A stretch of DNA of 64,000 nucleotides, taken from the NCBI RefSeq assembly GCF_023913735.1, contig NZ_JAMXBH010000003.1:1-64000 (forward strand), read 5' to 3'. Shown in pieces: positions 42,632-52,600 of the stretch. How positions within the stretch are numbered: position 1 is the stretch's first letter; the number at the start of each line of letters is the position of its first letter. Source of the DNA: Pseudarthrobacter raffinosi (GTDB lineage Bacteria > Actinomycetota > Actinomycetes > Actinomycetales > Micrococcaceae). A program made the position numbers and the translations under genes. The notes beneath the pieces are model-generated. The model was given only the letters and a program-made list of their open reading frames with translations, searched no databases and had not been told where the DNA came from.

Positions 42632-44359
42632 CTACTGCGCCAGCCGCTGGCCCGCCCAGCTGCCGGTAATGTTCGACGGCGACGCAAGGCTTCCGCTGCT
42701 CAGGTCCCAGTACTGCACCACATCGTTGGCCCGGCGGAGCGCGACCCCCGTGGAATTCAGGGCTGTCACGTCGCGCAGCGGACGGATCCCGGTGACGTCT
42801 TGCCAGCCGGTGGTGACGGTGAGCCGGGCTTCGACGCGTGGCGCCGGAGTGCCAGCTCCGCGGTAAAGCTGCACACCGCCGTCGGACCTAATGGCCAGGA
42901 GATCCTGGAAACCGTCGGCGTCATAGTCCACCATGCTCAGCTTCCTGGCCGATACTCCCGTGGCCATGGTTGTGCGTGATGACATGTCCGCCAGGCCCAC
43001 GTTCGGGTAGAGGTACAGGTTGCCGGCGGTATCCAGGGCGACCAATTGGGGGAGCCGGTTGTTGGCGCACCAGCCGCCGACGGCCAGTGTCAACGTCGCC
43101 CAGCCGCCCGAGCCCAGCGTGAACGAGGTTTGGAACCCTCCGGTAGCGATACCCCGGTGGAGCGTCAGCCGTCCGTCGTTCCACTGCGTCAGGAGGTCAT
43201 AGGCGCCGTCGCGGTCCCAGTCCGTGGTGAATACTTCCTTGGCCGTTCCGAAACCGGAGCCGATGACCTTGGCAGCACCAAAGGTCCTGTTCCCTGTGGA
43301 GGGGCGGTTGATGAGCTGGCCTGAGGCGTTGATGGTCACCAGATCAGCGGCACTGGTGATGGCCGCGCTGCCTAAATCCAGGGTGGGCGGCATGTGTTTG
43401 ACGGCGGGGTCGCACACGGTTGGCGTTGGGGCGGGGAAGGCGCCCCCGCCGGCGGAGCTGCCTCCAGGGGAGGTGACGGTGCCGGCGGGCAGGGTGGTGT
43501 AGCCGAAGAAGTTCACCACACCCCAGATGGTGTACAGATTGTTCGTGTACGAGATCCCGGCGCCCATGACGTTGAAGCGCGGGTCTAGCAGCATGGCGTT
43601 GTGGCCCTCGGAGTTTTTCCACCACTCCACCAACTGCGCCGCGTTGCGGTCCGTGCGGATGGCAATGACCTCGCCGGCGCCATTGTTCGGACTCAGGGCG
43701 CGGGGATCGGTCCAGAAACTGGCGCGGTGCTCAATGACGTCCCGGGACGCGATGCTGTCGGACCATTCCTGCGCCATGCCGGCCACCGTGGGGTGGTACT
43801 TGACCGGGGCCAGGCTGTTGGCCGCCCGGTAATTGTTGATTTCGTTGAAAACCGTGAGGATGGCGGCCGTGTTGCTGTCCGGCACCAGGGCCTCGGTGCC
43901 AAGGGATTCGGTAGTGATGGATTCCGTTGCGGGGGTCGGCGGGGTGGGAGCCGCGGTTTTGTTCTGGCTCAGTTCCGCGTCGGGGGCCCAGAGGGGTGGC
44001 AGGGAAGGCGGCTCGGGGGCGAGGGGCTCGGAGGTGGCGGTCTCGGGGGCAGCCACCGTCGCCGTCGGCGGCGCCGCTGCGGTCCCTGACGTGCCTTCTC
44101 CGGCGGGTGATGCCGGTGTGATCACCGGTTCCACGGCCGGGGCGAGCGGGGAACCGGTGCCGGTCTCAACGTCGGGCGCGCCGCCGTCGTCCGCTGTTCC
44201 CGACGGTCCCAACGTGACCGTGCGCGGTCCAAAGGCACCAGCCTGGACGGACGGCGCATTCTCCGGCGGGCCGGAATACATGCCGGCGGCCGGGGACACG
44301 AGGGCGAGCGCGCACAACATGGCCACAACGGCGGGCGCCGCAAATTTATTCAAAACCAA
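42632..44359 (-). CDS. Secreted CAP-domain protein with FG-GAP/VCBS repeats
   Basis: A 575-residue exported protein. Signal peptide in residues 1-26 (FAAPAVVAMLCALALVSPAAG). A Pro/Ala/Thr-rich linker follows to about 165. The CAP/SCP domain (about 166-290) shows VFNEINNYRAANSLAPVKY, the histidine in DVIEHR, WWKNSEGHNAMLLDPRFNVMGAGI and TIWGVVNFFGY. The last ~230 residues form FG-GAP-like beta-propeller repeats (DWDRDGAYDLLTQWNDGRL, DYDADGFQDLLAIRSDGGVQLYRG). Several bacterial CAP proteins are cell-wall associated; the role is unknown. The ATG at 44359 is 132 bases from divergent dcd. Confidence 0.88.
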   Translation of the reverse strand: MVLNKFAAPAVVAMLCALALVSPAAGMYSGPPENAPSVQAGAFGPRTVTLGPSGTADDGGAPDVETGTGSPLAPAVEPVITPASPAGEGTSGTAAAPPTATVAAPETATSEPLAPEPPSLPPLWAPDAELSQNKTAAPTPPTPATESITTESLGTEALVPDSNTAAILTVFNEINNYRAANSLAPVKYHPTVAGMAQEWSDSIASRDVIEHRASFWTDPRALSPNNGAGEVIAIRTDRNAAQLVEWWKNSEGHNAMLLDPRFNVMGAGISYTNNLYTIWGVVNFFGYTTLPAGTVTSPGGSSAGGGAFPAPTPTVCDPAVKHMPPTLDLGSAAITSAADLVTINASGQLINRPSTGNRTFGAAKVIGSGFGTAKEVFTTDWDRDGAYDLLTQWNDGRLTLHRGIATGGFQTSFTLGSGGWATLTLAVGGWCANNRLPQLVALDTAGNLYLYPNVGLADMSSRTTMATGVSARKLSMVDYDADGFQDLLAIRSDGGVQLYRGAGTPAPRVEARLTVTTGWQDVTGIRPLRDVTALNSTGVALRRANDVVQYWDLSSGSLASPSNITGSWAGQRLAQ

Positions 44360-44491
44360 CCCCAGATCAGTTCAGTTGTACCAACCGGGAGACCATCCGG
44401 CGGCTGACATGCTGAGGCAACATTAGCCCCACTAGGCGACAGCAACAACGAAAAAGTGTGCGCTGTGGACAACGCATAGTAATTTGGGACG

Positions 44492-45067
44492 GTGCTGATC
44501 TCTGACCGCGACATTCGTGCCGAACTAGACACCCAACGGATCGTCCTCGAACCGTACGATCCCGCGATGGTCCAGCCATCCTCGGTGGACGTGCGGATCG
44601 ACCGGTTGTTCCGACTTTTCGACAACCATAAGTACGCGCACATCGACCCCGCCGAAGAGCAGCCCGAGCTGACGCGGCTTGTGGAGGTGGAGAGCGGTGA
44701 GCCGTTCATCCTGCACCCCGGCGAGTTTGTCCTTGGTTCCACCTACGAGGCCGTCACGTTGCCGGACGACATTGCTGCGCGGTTGGAAGGTAAGTCGTCC
44801 CTGGGCCGTCTGGGCCTGCTGACGCACTCCACGGCCGGGTTCATTGATCCGGGGTTTTCCGGCCACGTCACGCTGGAGCTGTCCAACATGGCCACGCTGC
44901 CCATCAAGCTCTGGCCCGGCATGAAGATCGGCCAGCTGTGCTTCTTCCGGCTGACCTCTGCTGCTGAGTTCCCGTACGGTTCCGGCGAATACGGCAACCG
45001 CTACCAGGGCCAGCGCGGGCCGACAGCCAGCCGCAGCCACCTGAACTTCCACCGCACGAAGGTCTGA
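44492..45067 (+). CDS. dcd: dCTP deaminase (bifunctional dCTP deaminase/dUTPase type)
   Basis: A 191-residue nucleotide enzyme that makes dUMP from dCTP, the first step to thymidylate. It starts at GTG 44492 ([13 protein letters not shown]). Motifs are [41 protein letters not shown] and [21 protein letters not shown], with C-terminal [15 protein letters not shown]. Length and sequence are close to the Mycobacterium DCD:DUT enzyme, which performs both deamination and dUTP hydrolysis. Spacing before the GTG lacks a clear Shine-Dalgarno but has A/T-rich CATAGTAAT about 15 bases upstream, so a near-leaderless transcript is possible. Confidence 0.95.
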   Translation: MLISDRDIRAELDTQRIVLEPYDPAMVQPSSVDVRIDRLFRLFDNHKYAHIDPAEEQPELTRLVEVESGEPFILHPGEFVLGSTYEAVTLPDDIAARLEGKSSLGRLGLLTHSTAGFIDPGFSGHVTLELSNMATLPIKLWPGMKIGQLCFFRLTSAAEFPYGSGEYGNRYQGQRGPTASRSHLNFHRTKV

Positions 45068-45076
45068 GCCTTTTCC

Positions 45077-45141
45077 ATCGAGGGGTGAGGTCTCGGCTCT
45101 AACCGTCCGTCTTGGCGCCGAGATCTAACCTCTCGGTGCGG
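45077..45141. repeat. 65-bp palindromic element, left copy (family R3)
   Basis: This block (ATCGAGGGGTGAGGTCTCGG ... TCTCGGTGCGG) recurs at 46142-46206 with equal length and most bases identical. Its arms (GTGAGGTCTCGGC and the complement of GCGCCGAGATCTAAC) fold back on each other. It begins ten bases after the dcd stop and so could act as the dcd terminator. Confidence 0.8.
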
Positions 45142-45215
45142 CAGCTTGGGAACCACTACTCCTCCACTCTGTGGATAACCGGGTTGGGGCAGCCCGGCTG
45201 TGCCAACAATAGGTC

Positions 45216-46153
45216 ATGCGGCAGCCCTCACCTCTTCCGGACCACTTCGCTGGACGTTCCTTGACCCTTCATGAGCAGGTCCACGCCGGCGTCCCCGCTG
45301 CGCGTGCATGGCGGCGTGATCTCCGCGTGGCAAGCCGCGGAGTACGGGTTCCCTGGGGTGCGTCGCAGCCTCTTCACCACACCTGCGCATTGCTGGCCAC
45401 ACTCTCTCCCGGTCTCGTCTGCTGTCTGGCCACCGCGGCGCTGCTGTGGGGCTGCCCGCTGCCATTGGCACTTCAGAACGAGCTGAAAATCCACTTGGCG
45501 AAGATCGGCGGAGGCGCCCGGCCGGTGCGCAAGGGGGTATCCGGTCACCGGCTGGGCCTTCGCAGCCAGGATATGGGGGAACTCGACGGCGTCCCGGTCA
45601 CCTGCCCTGCGCGGACGTGGCTGGACTTGGCCGCGGTCCTGGACTTGGAGGATTTGGTGGCGGCGGACTACTTCATCTGCAGCCAATCGAGGAGCTTCGG
45701 GCCTAAGAAGGACGCGCTGTGTTCACTCGGGGACCTTCTTGAGCAGGTCCACTCCACCCCGGGCGCCCGCGGTTTCCGGAAAGCCAGGCAGGCTCTGGAA
45801 CTGTGCCGGGTCGGGGCCGATTCCGCGCCGGAGACCCGGCTGCGGCTGGCCATCGGAAGGCTCGGACTGCCGGAACCCGCGCTGAGGTACGTGGTGCAGG
45901 ACGCTACTGGGTGGGAACTTGCCTGGCCAGACGTGGCGTTTCCGGACTTCAAGGTGGCCGTTAATTACGATGGCCGGCATCAATTGGAAGAACGCAGCGT
46001 GAGTCAGACATCCGGCGGGACGAGTCCATCGCGGCCATCGGCTGGGCATCGGTGACTGTCACAGCCGGGCATGTACGCCAGTGGGGCTTCGACGGATGCG
46101 CCCACCGGGTACTGGACTCCCTTGCTCGGGCGGGATGGCGGATCGAGGGGTGA
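45216..46153 (+). pseudogene. Frameshifted DUF559-type endonuclease-fold gene
   Basis: The first frame (MRQPSPLPDHF...) has an AbiEi-like N-terminal region (HAGVPAARAWRRDLRVASRGVRVPWG) and a central segment (GVPVTCPARTWLDLAAVLDLEDLVAADY), then the DUF559/Vsr-like strand PDFKVAVNYDGRHQLE. There the frame breaks at about 45990-45995. In the third frame the expected end continues, QRESDIRRDESIAAIGWASVTVTAGHVRQWGFDG...RAGWRIEG, to a TGA at 46151. One missing base explains the break. The lost part contains the end of the nuclease-like fold. The final codons and stop lie inside the right R3 palindrome. Host function of this actinobacterial family is unknown. Confidence 0.8.
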
Positions 46154-46206
46154 GGTCTCGGCGCCAACGGTCCGTTATAGCGCCGGGATCTCACGTCTCG
46201 GTGCGG
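46142..46206. repeat. 65-bp palindromic element, right copy (family R3)
   Basis: This is the cleaner copy. The arms GTGAGGTCTCGGCGC and GCGCCGGGATCTCAC match with two mismatches around a loop containing AACGGTCCGTTATA. It carries the stop codon of the DUF559-type gene in its left arm and lies just past the stop of the convergent antiporter gene, so it may terminate both. Confidence 0.82.
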
Positions 46207-46219
46207 GGAGTGTGGTGGC

Positions 46220-47401
46220 CTACGCCTTCGCGGCCAACCGGACAGGCCCGCCGAACGCCTTGAGCACCGGTTCCACATAGCGCGCGGCCAGCGGCCCGAG
46301 GACGGCCATGATCAGCACGTAGGCGGTTGCCAGGGCGGCGACATCGTCCGGGACCACGCCCGACGCCACGGCCAGGCCGGCGATAACGATGGAGAACTCG
46401 CCGCGGGCTATCAGGGCGGCGCCTGCACGGAAGCGGCCCGGGCGTGCAATTCCGGCCCGCTTGGCAGCCCAGATGCCCGTGAGCATCTTGGTAGTGGCAG
46501 TGATGGCCGCCAGGATCAGAGCCCAGCCGAGTACCGGCGGGATGGTCGACGGGTCTGTGTTGAGCCCGAAGGCCACAAAGAAGATGGCCGCAAAGAGATC
46601 CCGCAGCGGTTCCAGGATCCGGGTGGCGCTGTGGGCGGTAGCCCCCGAGATCGCGATGCCCAACATAAACGCGCCCACTGCGGCCGAAACCTGCAGGGCG
46701 GACGCGACGCCGGCCACCAGCAGTGCGGCACCGAGCAGGTTGAGCAGGAATACTTCGGAGTTTTCGCTGTGCACCGCTTTTGATACACGGTGGCCGTGCC
46801 GCAGCGCCACCATTAAGACGACGGTGACCACCGCCAGCGAGATTGCTACCGTGGTGAGCCCGCCCAGGAAGCTCACACCCGCGAGGGTGGCGGTGAGGAT
46901 GGGCAGGTACACAGCCATGGCCAGGTCCTCGAACACCAGGATGGACAGCACCACGGGGGTCTCGCGGTTACCGATCCGGCCCAGGTCCGTGATGACCTTG
47001 GCAGCGATCCCTGAGGACGATATGTACGTGACGCCGCCCATAACCATGGCGCCCACCGCTCCCCAGCCGAGCAGGAGCGCCAGTGCCGCGCCGGGGATGA
47101 AATTCAGCACCAGGTCAAGAACACCGGCCTGCCAGGACCTGCGCAGACCGGTGAAAAGCTCGGCAGCCGTATATTCCAAACCGAGCATAAGCAGCAGCAG
47201 GATCACGCCGATTTCGCCGGAGAGATGTGCGAATTCCTGCATACCTTCGAGCTTGACCACGCCGCCTGCGCCGAAGGCGAGGCCGCCAACGAGGTAGAGC
47301 GGTATGGGTGACATTCCGATCCGTCCGGCCAGCCTGGCCAGGAGGCCGAGACAGAACACAACGGCCCCCAGTTCAATGAGGGTCAGGGCCAGCGGGTCCA
47401 T
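46220..47401 (-). CDS. khtU: K+/H+ antiporter, CPA2 family (KhtU-like)
   Basis: A 393-residue membrane protein with about 12 helices of the KefB/KhtU type. Motifs include GLLARLAGRIGMSPIPLYLVGGLAFG, LLLLMLGLEYTAAELFTG, VMGGVTYISSSGIAAKVITDLGRIGNRETPVVLSILVFEDLAMAVYLPIL and FAAIFFVAFGLNTDP. No cytoplasmic TrkA domain is fused, which fits the small partner encoded just upstream on the same strand. Together they should export K+ in exchange for H+. The five-base gap indicates co-transcription. Confidence 0.85.
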   Translation of the reverse strand: MDPLALTLIELGAVVFCLGLLARLAGRIGMSPIPLYLVGGLAFGAGGVVKLEGMQEFAHLSGEIGVILLLLMLGLEYTAAELFTGLRRSWQAGVLDLVLNFIPGAALALLLGWGAVGAMVMGGVTYISSSGIAAKVITDLGRIGNRETPVVLSILVFEDLAMAVYLPILTATLAGVSFLGGLTTVAISLAVVTVVLMVALRHGHRVSKAVHSENSEVFLLNLLGAALLVAGVASALQVSAAVGAFMLGIAISGATAHSATRILEPLRDLFAAIFFVAFGLNTDPSTIPPVLGWALILAAITATTKMLTGIWAAKRAGIARPGRFRAGAALIARGEFSIVIAGLAVASGVVPDDVAALATAYVLIMAVLGPLAARYVEPVLKAFGGPVRLAAKA

Positions 47402-47406
47402 GACGC

Positions 47407-47889
47407 TCAGCCGTTGCGCAGGATATCGGCCGCCGAATCGAGGCCTTCTTGCGTTCCAACTGCAACGAGGAGGTCACCGGAGTGAAGTACGACGTCGGGT
47501 CCCGGCGACGGGAGCACTTCGCCTTCACGCATGATCGCCACGATCGAGACACCGCAGCGGGTGCGGATGCAGGCCTTCCCCATGGGCTGGTTCTGGAACG
47601 GGGATTCCGGGGCGATGGAGAACTGCCGGGTCACGATGCCCGGGATCTCCCGGTGCTCTTCAGTCAGCTTCATGGCAAGGTGCTGCCCGCCCAGGAGGTT
47701 ACCCAGGGTGGCGGCCTCATCGCCGGTCAGGGGAATCGACGCCTGGCAGGTGTCGGGATCGTCCCAAGTGGAAACGATGAGTTCCATCGTGCCCTCGCGC
47801 AGCTCCACGACGCCGATGCGGCGGCCGGAAGTCGTCATGAAGTCCTTCCGCCGGCCCAGGCCGGGGAGGTCAGTCTCGTCCACGTTCAT
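47407..47889 (-). CDS. khtT: Regulatory subunit with TrkA-C domain (KhtT-like)
   Basis: A 160-residue cytoplasmic protein. The N-terminal half, MNVDETDLPGLGRRKDFMTTSGRRIGVV, closely resembles Bacillus KhtT, and the C-terminal half (about 85-158) is a TrkA-C/RCK_C ligand domain (GVSIVAIMREGEVLPSPGPDVVLHSGDLLVAVGT). In Bacillus KhtT controls the antiporter KhtU according to c-di-AMP and pH. Ligand identity here is inferred from that precedent. Confidence 0.86.
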   Translation of the reverse strand: MNVDETDLPGLGRRKDFMTTSGRRIGVVELREGTMELIVSTWDDPDTCQASIPLTGDEAATLGNLLGGQHLAMKLTEEHREIPGIVTRQFSIAPESPFQNQPMGKACIRTRCGVSIVAIMREGEVLPSPGPDVVLHSGDLLVAVGTQEGLDSAADILRNG

Positions 47890-47943
47890 ACCACCAGCCT
47901 AGTCTTTGCAGGCCGGTTTCGGGCGGGGGTGCCGAAGGCGGCG

Positions 47944-48000
47944 CGAGCGGGCAGCAGATGACGTCAGACCCCGGATTTGAGGTCATCTGCTGCCCGTTCG
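47944..48000. repeat. 57-bp palindrome (family R2, 'CAGATGA' type)
   Basis: CGAGCGGGCAGCAGATGA (47944-47961) pairs with TCATCTGCTGCCCGTTCG (47983-48000), one mismatch, around a 21-base loop. A half-element of the CACTT type, inverted, follows at 48015-48039. The block sits between the khtT start region and the 3' end of the MFS gene. The related palindrome is at 63027-63089. Confidence 0.82.
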
Positions 48001-48036
48001 CGCTTCAAGGGGGTGGGGCTTAAGTGTCCGTTCGCG

Positions 48037-49440
48037 CTAGGAGGCTGGAACGACGGCGATGGCGGTCTTGTCCGGCGACTTTACCGGGAGCAGGACCAGC
48101 AGGCCGGCGAGCAGCACCACCATGATGCCCAGGATTCCCCAGCGCTGGGCCTCGCCGGGCGCAACCAGGGGAGTGGCCAGCGTGATGCACAGGGTGAACA
48201 GCGCCGGAGCGAGGAAGCTGACGGCACGCCCGGTGGTGGCGTAAAGGCCGAACAGCTCGCCGGATTCGCCGTGGGGTGCCAGCCGGGCCAGGTATGCCCG
48301 CGACGAGGACTGGGCAGGCCCCACAAACAGGCACAGGAACAGCCCGAAGACCCAGAAGGTGGTGCTGCCGGCCCACGCCGTGCCAAAGAAGATGTAGTTT
48401 TCGTTGCCGAGGACCAGGATCATGGTCCCGGCGACCAGCAGCCCCACCAGGGAACCCATGATCACGGCCTTGGGCCCTACACGATCGTCCAGGAACCCGC
48501 CGATGATGGCGCCCACGGCCGCCACCACATTGCCGAAGATGGCAAAGAAGATGACCTGGGACAATTCGAAGCCAAACGTGCCGGCCGCGATGATCCCGCC
48601 GAAGGTGAACACGGCCGCGAGGCCGTCCCGGAACACTGCGCTGGCCAGGAGGAAGTAAATGGTGTGCGGGCTGGTGGCGTAGATTGCCTTGATCCGGCGG
48701 ATCAGCAGGCGGTAGGAGGCCAGGACGCCCAACGGTTGGGCCCGCTCCGGCCGCGGCAGCTCCGGGACAGCAAACAGCACCGGCAGGGCAAAGATGAAGA
48801 ACCACAGGGCGGAGAACACGGCCACCAGCCGGATGTTCAGGCTGTCCTCGGTGGAGGCGCCGAACCAGTCGAAGCTCGGTTGCACAAACAGCTGCAGCAC
48901 AATCAGCAGGGCCACAATGCCGCCCAGGTAGCCCATGCCCCAGCCGAACCCGCTGACCTTGCCGATGTTCTTCGGCGTGGAGATCTGGGCCAGCATGGCG
49001 TTGTAGTTGACCCCGGCGAACTCAAAGAACACATTCCCCAGCGCGATCAGGGAAACGCCCAGCAGCAGGAACTCCGGCCGCGGGAACACAAAGAAGCACA
49101 GGCCCGTCAGGATGGCGACGGCGGCCGTGTTGACCCCCAGCCACAGCTTGCGGCGCCCGCCGTTGTCCGAGCGCTGCCCGGTCACCGGAGCGAGCAGCGC
49201 GATGGCGATCCCCGCAACGGCCAGCGCACCGCCAAGAACGGCCGAAGCCTGATCTTTGCCGCCGAAGGCATTGGAGGTGAGGTAGACGGTGAAAACGAAG
49301 GTGGTCATGATCGCGTTGAAGGCCGCAGATCCCCAGTCCCAGGCGGCCCAGGCGAGGACTCGGCCCTTGCCGGTGGCCTGGGTTCCGGACGCGAGTTCCG
49401 ATGACGGCTGCATGGCCTCAGGAGCGCTTGCGGTGTTCAT
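48037..49440 (-). CDS. MFS transporter (UMF1/Atg22-like)
   Basis: A 467-residue permease; start ATG 49440 (MNTASAPEAMQ). Family motifs are VLAWAAWDWGSAAFNAIMTTFVFTVYL in TM1, GQRSDNGGRRKLWLGVNT in loop 2-3, FFEFAGVNYNAMLAQISTPKNIGKVSGFGWGMGYLGGI and GPAQSSSRAYLARLAPHGESGELFGLYATTGRAVSF. This is the signature of UMF1-type MFS proteins related to yeast Atg22. Substrate unknown; bacterial members are often guessed to export amino acids. Divergent from mrpA across 192 bases. Confidence 0.87.
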   Translation of the reverse strand: MNTASAPEAMQPSSELASGTQATGKGRVLAWAAWDWGSAAFNAIMTTFVFTVYLTSNAFGGKDQASAVLGGALAVAGIAIALLAPVTGQRSDNGGRRKLWLGVNTAAVAILTGLCFFVFPRPEFLLLGVSLIALGNVFFEFAGVNYNAMLAQISTPKNIGKVSGFGWGMGYLGGIVALLIVLQLFVQPSFDWFGASTEDSLNIRLVAVFSALWFFIFALPVLFAVPELPRPERAQPLGVLASYRLLIRRIKAIYATSPHTIYFLLASAVFRDGLAAVFTFGGIIAAGTFGFELSQVIFFAIFGNVVAAVGAIIGGFLDDRVGPKAVIMGSLVGLLVAGTMILVLGNENYIFFGTAWAGSTTFWVFGLFLCLFVGPAQSSSRAYLARLAPHGESGELFGLYATTGRAVSFLAPALFTLCITLATPLVAPGEAQRWGILGIMVVLLAGLLVLLPVKSPDKTAIAVVPAS

Positions 49441-49632
49441 AGGCTGAATCGTATCCGCCCCTGGCGAACATCGCGGAGATGGTACGCCGGACACCGGCGA
49501 AATTCCAGGGACCCACGGTCCGGTGCGGGAAAAGTGTCAGTGGTGCCTTGATAAACTGTGGCCACCGAACCTGACGAATGACCGCCTGCCCTGACTTTTG
49601 ACAATCGAATCCCTGACGTTGCGGAGCTACCA

Positions 49633-52600
49633 GTGATCACAGTCCTTGCCGTGCACTTTGCGGTGGCTGCCGTGGCGCCGTTTCTCTTCAGGGCATGGGG
49701 CCGCAACGCTTTTTATGCGCTGGCCGCTGTTCCTGCCGTTTCGTTTGGCTGGCTGCTGTTCCAGCACGGCGCCGTGTACTCGGACGTCGGCGCGGTCTCG
49801 GAAGTCTTCCCGTGGATCCCCGGGCTGGATCTTGAATTCGCCTTCCGGCTCGATCCCCTTGCCTGGGTGATGTCGCTCCTTATCCTGGGCATCGGCGCCT
49901 TGGTGCTCGTCTATTGCGCGCGGTACTTCAGCCTCAAGGACCAGGACCTCGGAGGCTTCGGCGCCCAGTTCCTCGCCTTCGCGGGAGTGATGTTCGGCTT
50001 GGTGATCGCTGACGATCTTCTTCTGATGTTCATTTTCTGGGAACTCACCACCATCCTGTCCTACCTGCTGATCGGCTTCGCCCGCACCAGGCTGGCGGCC
50101 CGCCGTTCTGCGCTGCAAGCTTTGATGGTCACCACAGCGGGCGGGCTGGCCATGCTGGTGGGCCTGATTATGCTGGGCCACAGTGCCGGCACGTACCGGA
50201 TTTCGGCGATCCTGGCGCAGGCTCCCACCTTGATCAGCGGACCTTCCGGAGGAATCGTGGCCGCCGCCGTCGTACTTATCCTGGCGGGCGCCATCAGCAA
50301 GTCCGCGCTGGTTCCCTTCCACTTCTGGCTTCCGGGAGCCATGGCGGCCCCCACCCCGGTGAGCGCGTACCTCCACGCCGCGGCGATGGTGAAGGCCGGG
50401 ATCTACCTGGTGGCGCGGCTGGCCCCGGGATTTTCCGACACCGCCTACTGGCAGTCCATTGTGCTGGGCCTGGGCCTGGCCACCATGCTGGTTGGCGGCT
50501 ACCGGGCGCTCCGGCAGACCGACATCAAGCTCATCCTGGCCTACGGCACGGTCAGCCAGCTGGGTTTCCTGACCATGGTTGTGGGGCTGGGCACGCCGGA
50601 CGCGGCCCTCGCCGGCCTCGCGATGCTCCTCGCCCACGGATTGTTCAAGGCCACCCTGTTCCTGGTGGTGGGCATCATCGACCACCAGGCCGGTACCCGC
50701 GATGTGCGCCAGCTTTCCGGCGTGTTCCGGCAGTCCCGGGCGCTCGGAATTGTGGCCGGCATCGGTGCCGCCTCGATGGCCGGCGTCCCGCTGCTCGCCG
50801 GATTTGTGGCCAAGGAATCAGTCCTTGAAGCCTTTGTCCACCACGCTTCCGGCGGCGAGGCCTGGAGCATGGTGGTGCTCGTGGGCATCGTCCTCGGGTC
50901 CGTTCTCACGTTCGCCTACAGCGCACGCTTTATGTGGGGAGCGTTCGCGGTGAAGCCCGGGATTGAGCGGACAATGTTCAAGGCGGTCAAGCCTTCCTTC
51001 CTGGCGGCCCCGGCCGTCCTCAGCGTCCTCAGCATCGTCTACGGCCTCTGGCCGGCGTCGGTGGACGCCTGGGTCCAGCCCTACGCCGCGCTGTTCGCCT
51101 CCACCGCGTCCGGCGCCGGCACACCGGCCGAGCAGGCCGGCCACCTTGCGCTGTGGCACGGTTTCACCCCCGCCCTGGGACTGACCGCCCTCACGTTTGC
51201 CCTGGGCCTGGCGATGTACTTCGGACGGAACCTGGTGGCCCGCGCGCAGTCCCGCGTTCCCGGCTGGATCGACGGCGACCGCATGTACCAGCTCACCATC
51301 GGCGCCCTGGACGACACTGCGGTCTGGATTACGGGCCGCACGCAGCGTGGTTCCCTGTACTTCTACCTCGCCGTGATCCTCACGATGGCGTTTGCGCTGC
51401 CGCTGACCGCCATGGTGCTGGCGGGCAAGCCGCTTCCGGACAACCTGTACTTCATCGATCCCTACTCGCCGCTGCAGCCCGTGGTCGGGGCGGGAATTGT
51501 GATCGGCGCGCTGGCCGCGGTCAAGGCCAACAAACGGTTCCTCGCTGTGCTGATGGTGTCCGTCACCGGATACGGGATCGCCCTGATGTTCGCGCTCCAG
51601 GGCGCGCCGGACCTGGCCCTCACGCAGATGCTTGTGGAAACCATCATCCTGGTGGCCTTTGTCCTGGCCATGCGCAGCCTGCCCGCGGAACTCCGCGACC
51701 GGACCGGCGGCAAGTACCGGGTGATCCGCGTGATCATCGGGGCGGCGTTCGGCGTCACCATGGTCTTCGCCGCCATCCACGCCATGGGCGCCCGGGTGGC
51801 CGTCCCAGTGTCCCTGGAATTCCCGCGTCTTGCCTATGAAGGCGGCGGCGGGCTGAACATCGTCAACGTGACCCTGGTGGACATCCGCGCCTGGGACACT
51901 TTCGGTGAAATATCCGTCCTTGCCCTGGCCGCCACAGGTGTTGCCAGCCTCATCTTCGTCCGCGGCCGCGGCGACCGGACCAGGGTCTCTGAAACTATTG
52001 CCGAGGGCAGCGTCGGCCGCCAGGTCGCTGTGGATCCCGGGTCGCGGGAAGCCGCGGACCTGGCCATCAGCCGCAAATTCGCCGCCTCCGCCCGGGACGC
52101 CTGGATCGTGGCGGGGCGCACGCTGGCACCGGAACGGCGTTCCATCATCTTTGAAGTGGTCACGCGGCTGATCTTCCACTCCCTGATCATCTTCTCGCTC
52201 TACCTCCTCCTGGCCGGCCATAACCTGCCCGGCGGCGGCTTCGCCGGCGGCCTGACTGCCGGACTTGCCCTGGCCATCCGCTACCTGGCCGGCGGCCGGT
52301 TCGAACTGCGCGAGGCCACGCCCGTCGGCGCCGGAACGCTGCTGGGGATCGGGCTCGCCACTGCGGCGGCGTCCGGTGTGGTGCCGCTGCTGCTGGGCGG
52401 CCAGGTATTCCAGACCGCCATCATCGAACTCTGGCTTCCGGTGTTCGGGGACATCAAGTTCGTCACATCCACCATCTTCGACATCGGCGTCTACATCGTG
52501 GTGATCGGCCTGGTGCTGGACGTCCTGCGCAGCCTGGGCTCCGAGATCGACGAACACTTTGAAGAGCAAAGAACTGCGCCTGCCGAGGACGCGCCAGCGG

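Noticed and set aside
47977..49404. Plus-strand 475-codon frame opposite the UMF1-type MFS gene
   Set aside because: Antisense shadow. The minus-strand gene has a full set of MFS motifs.
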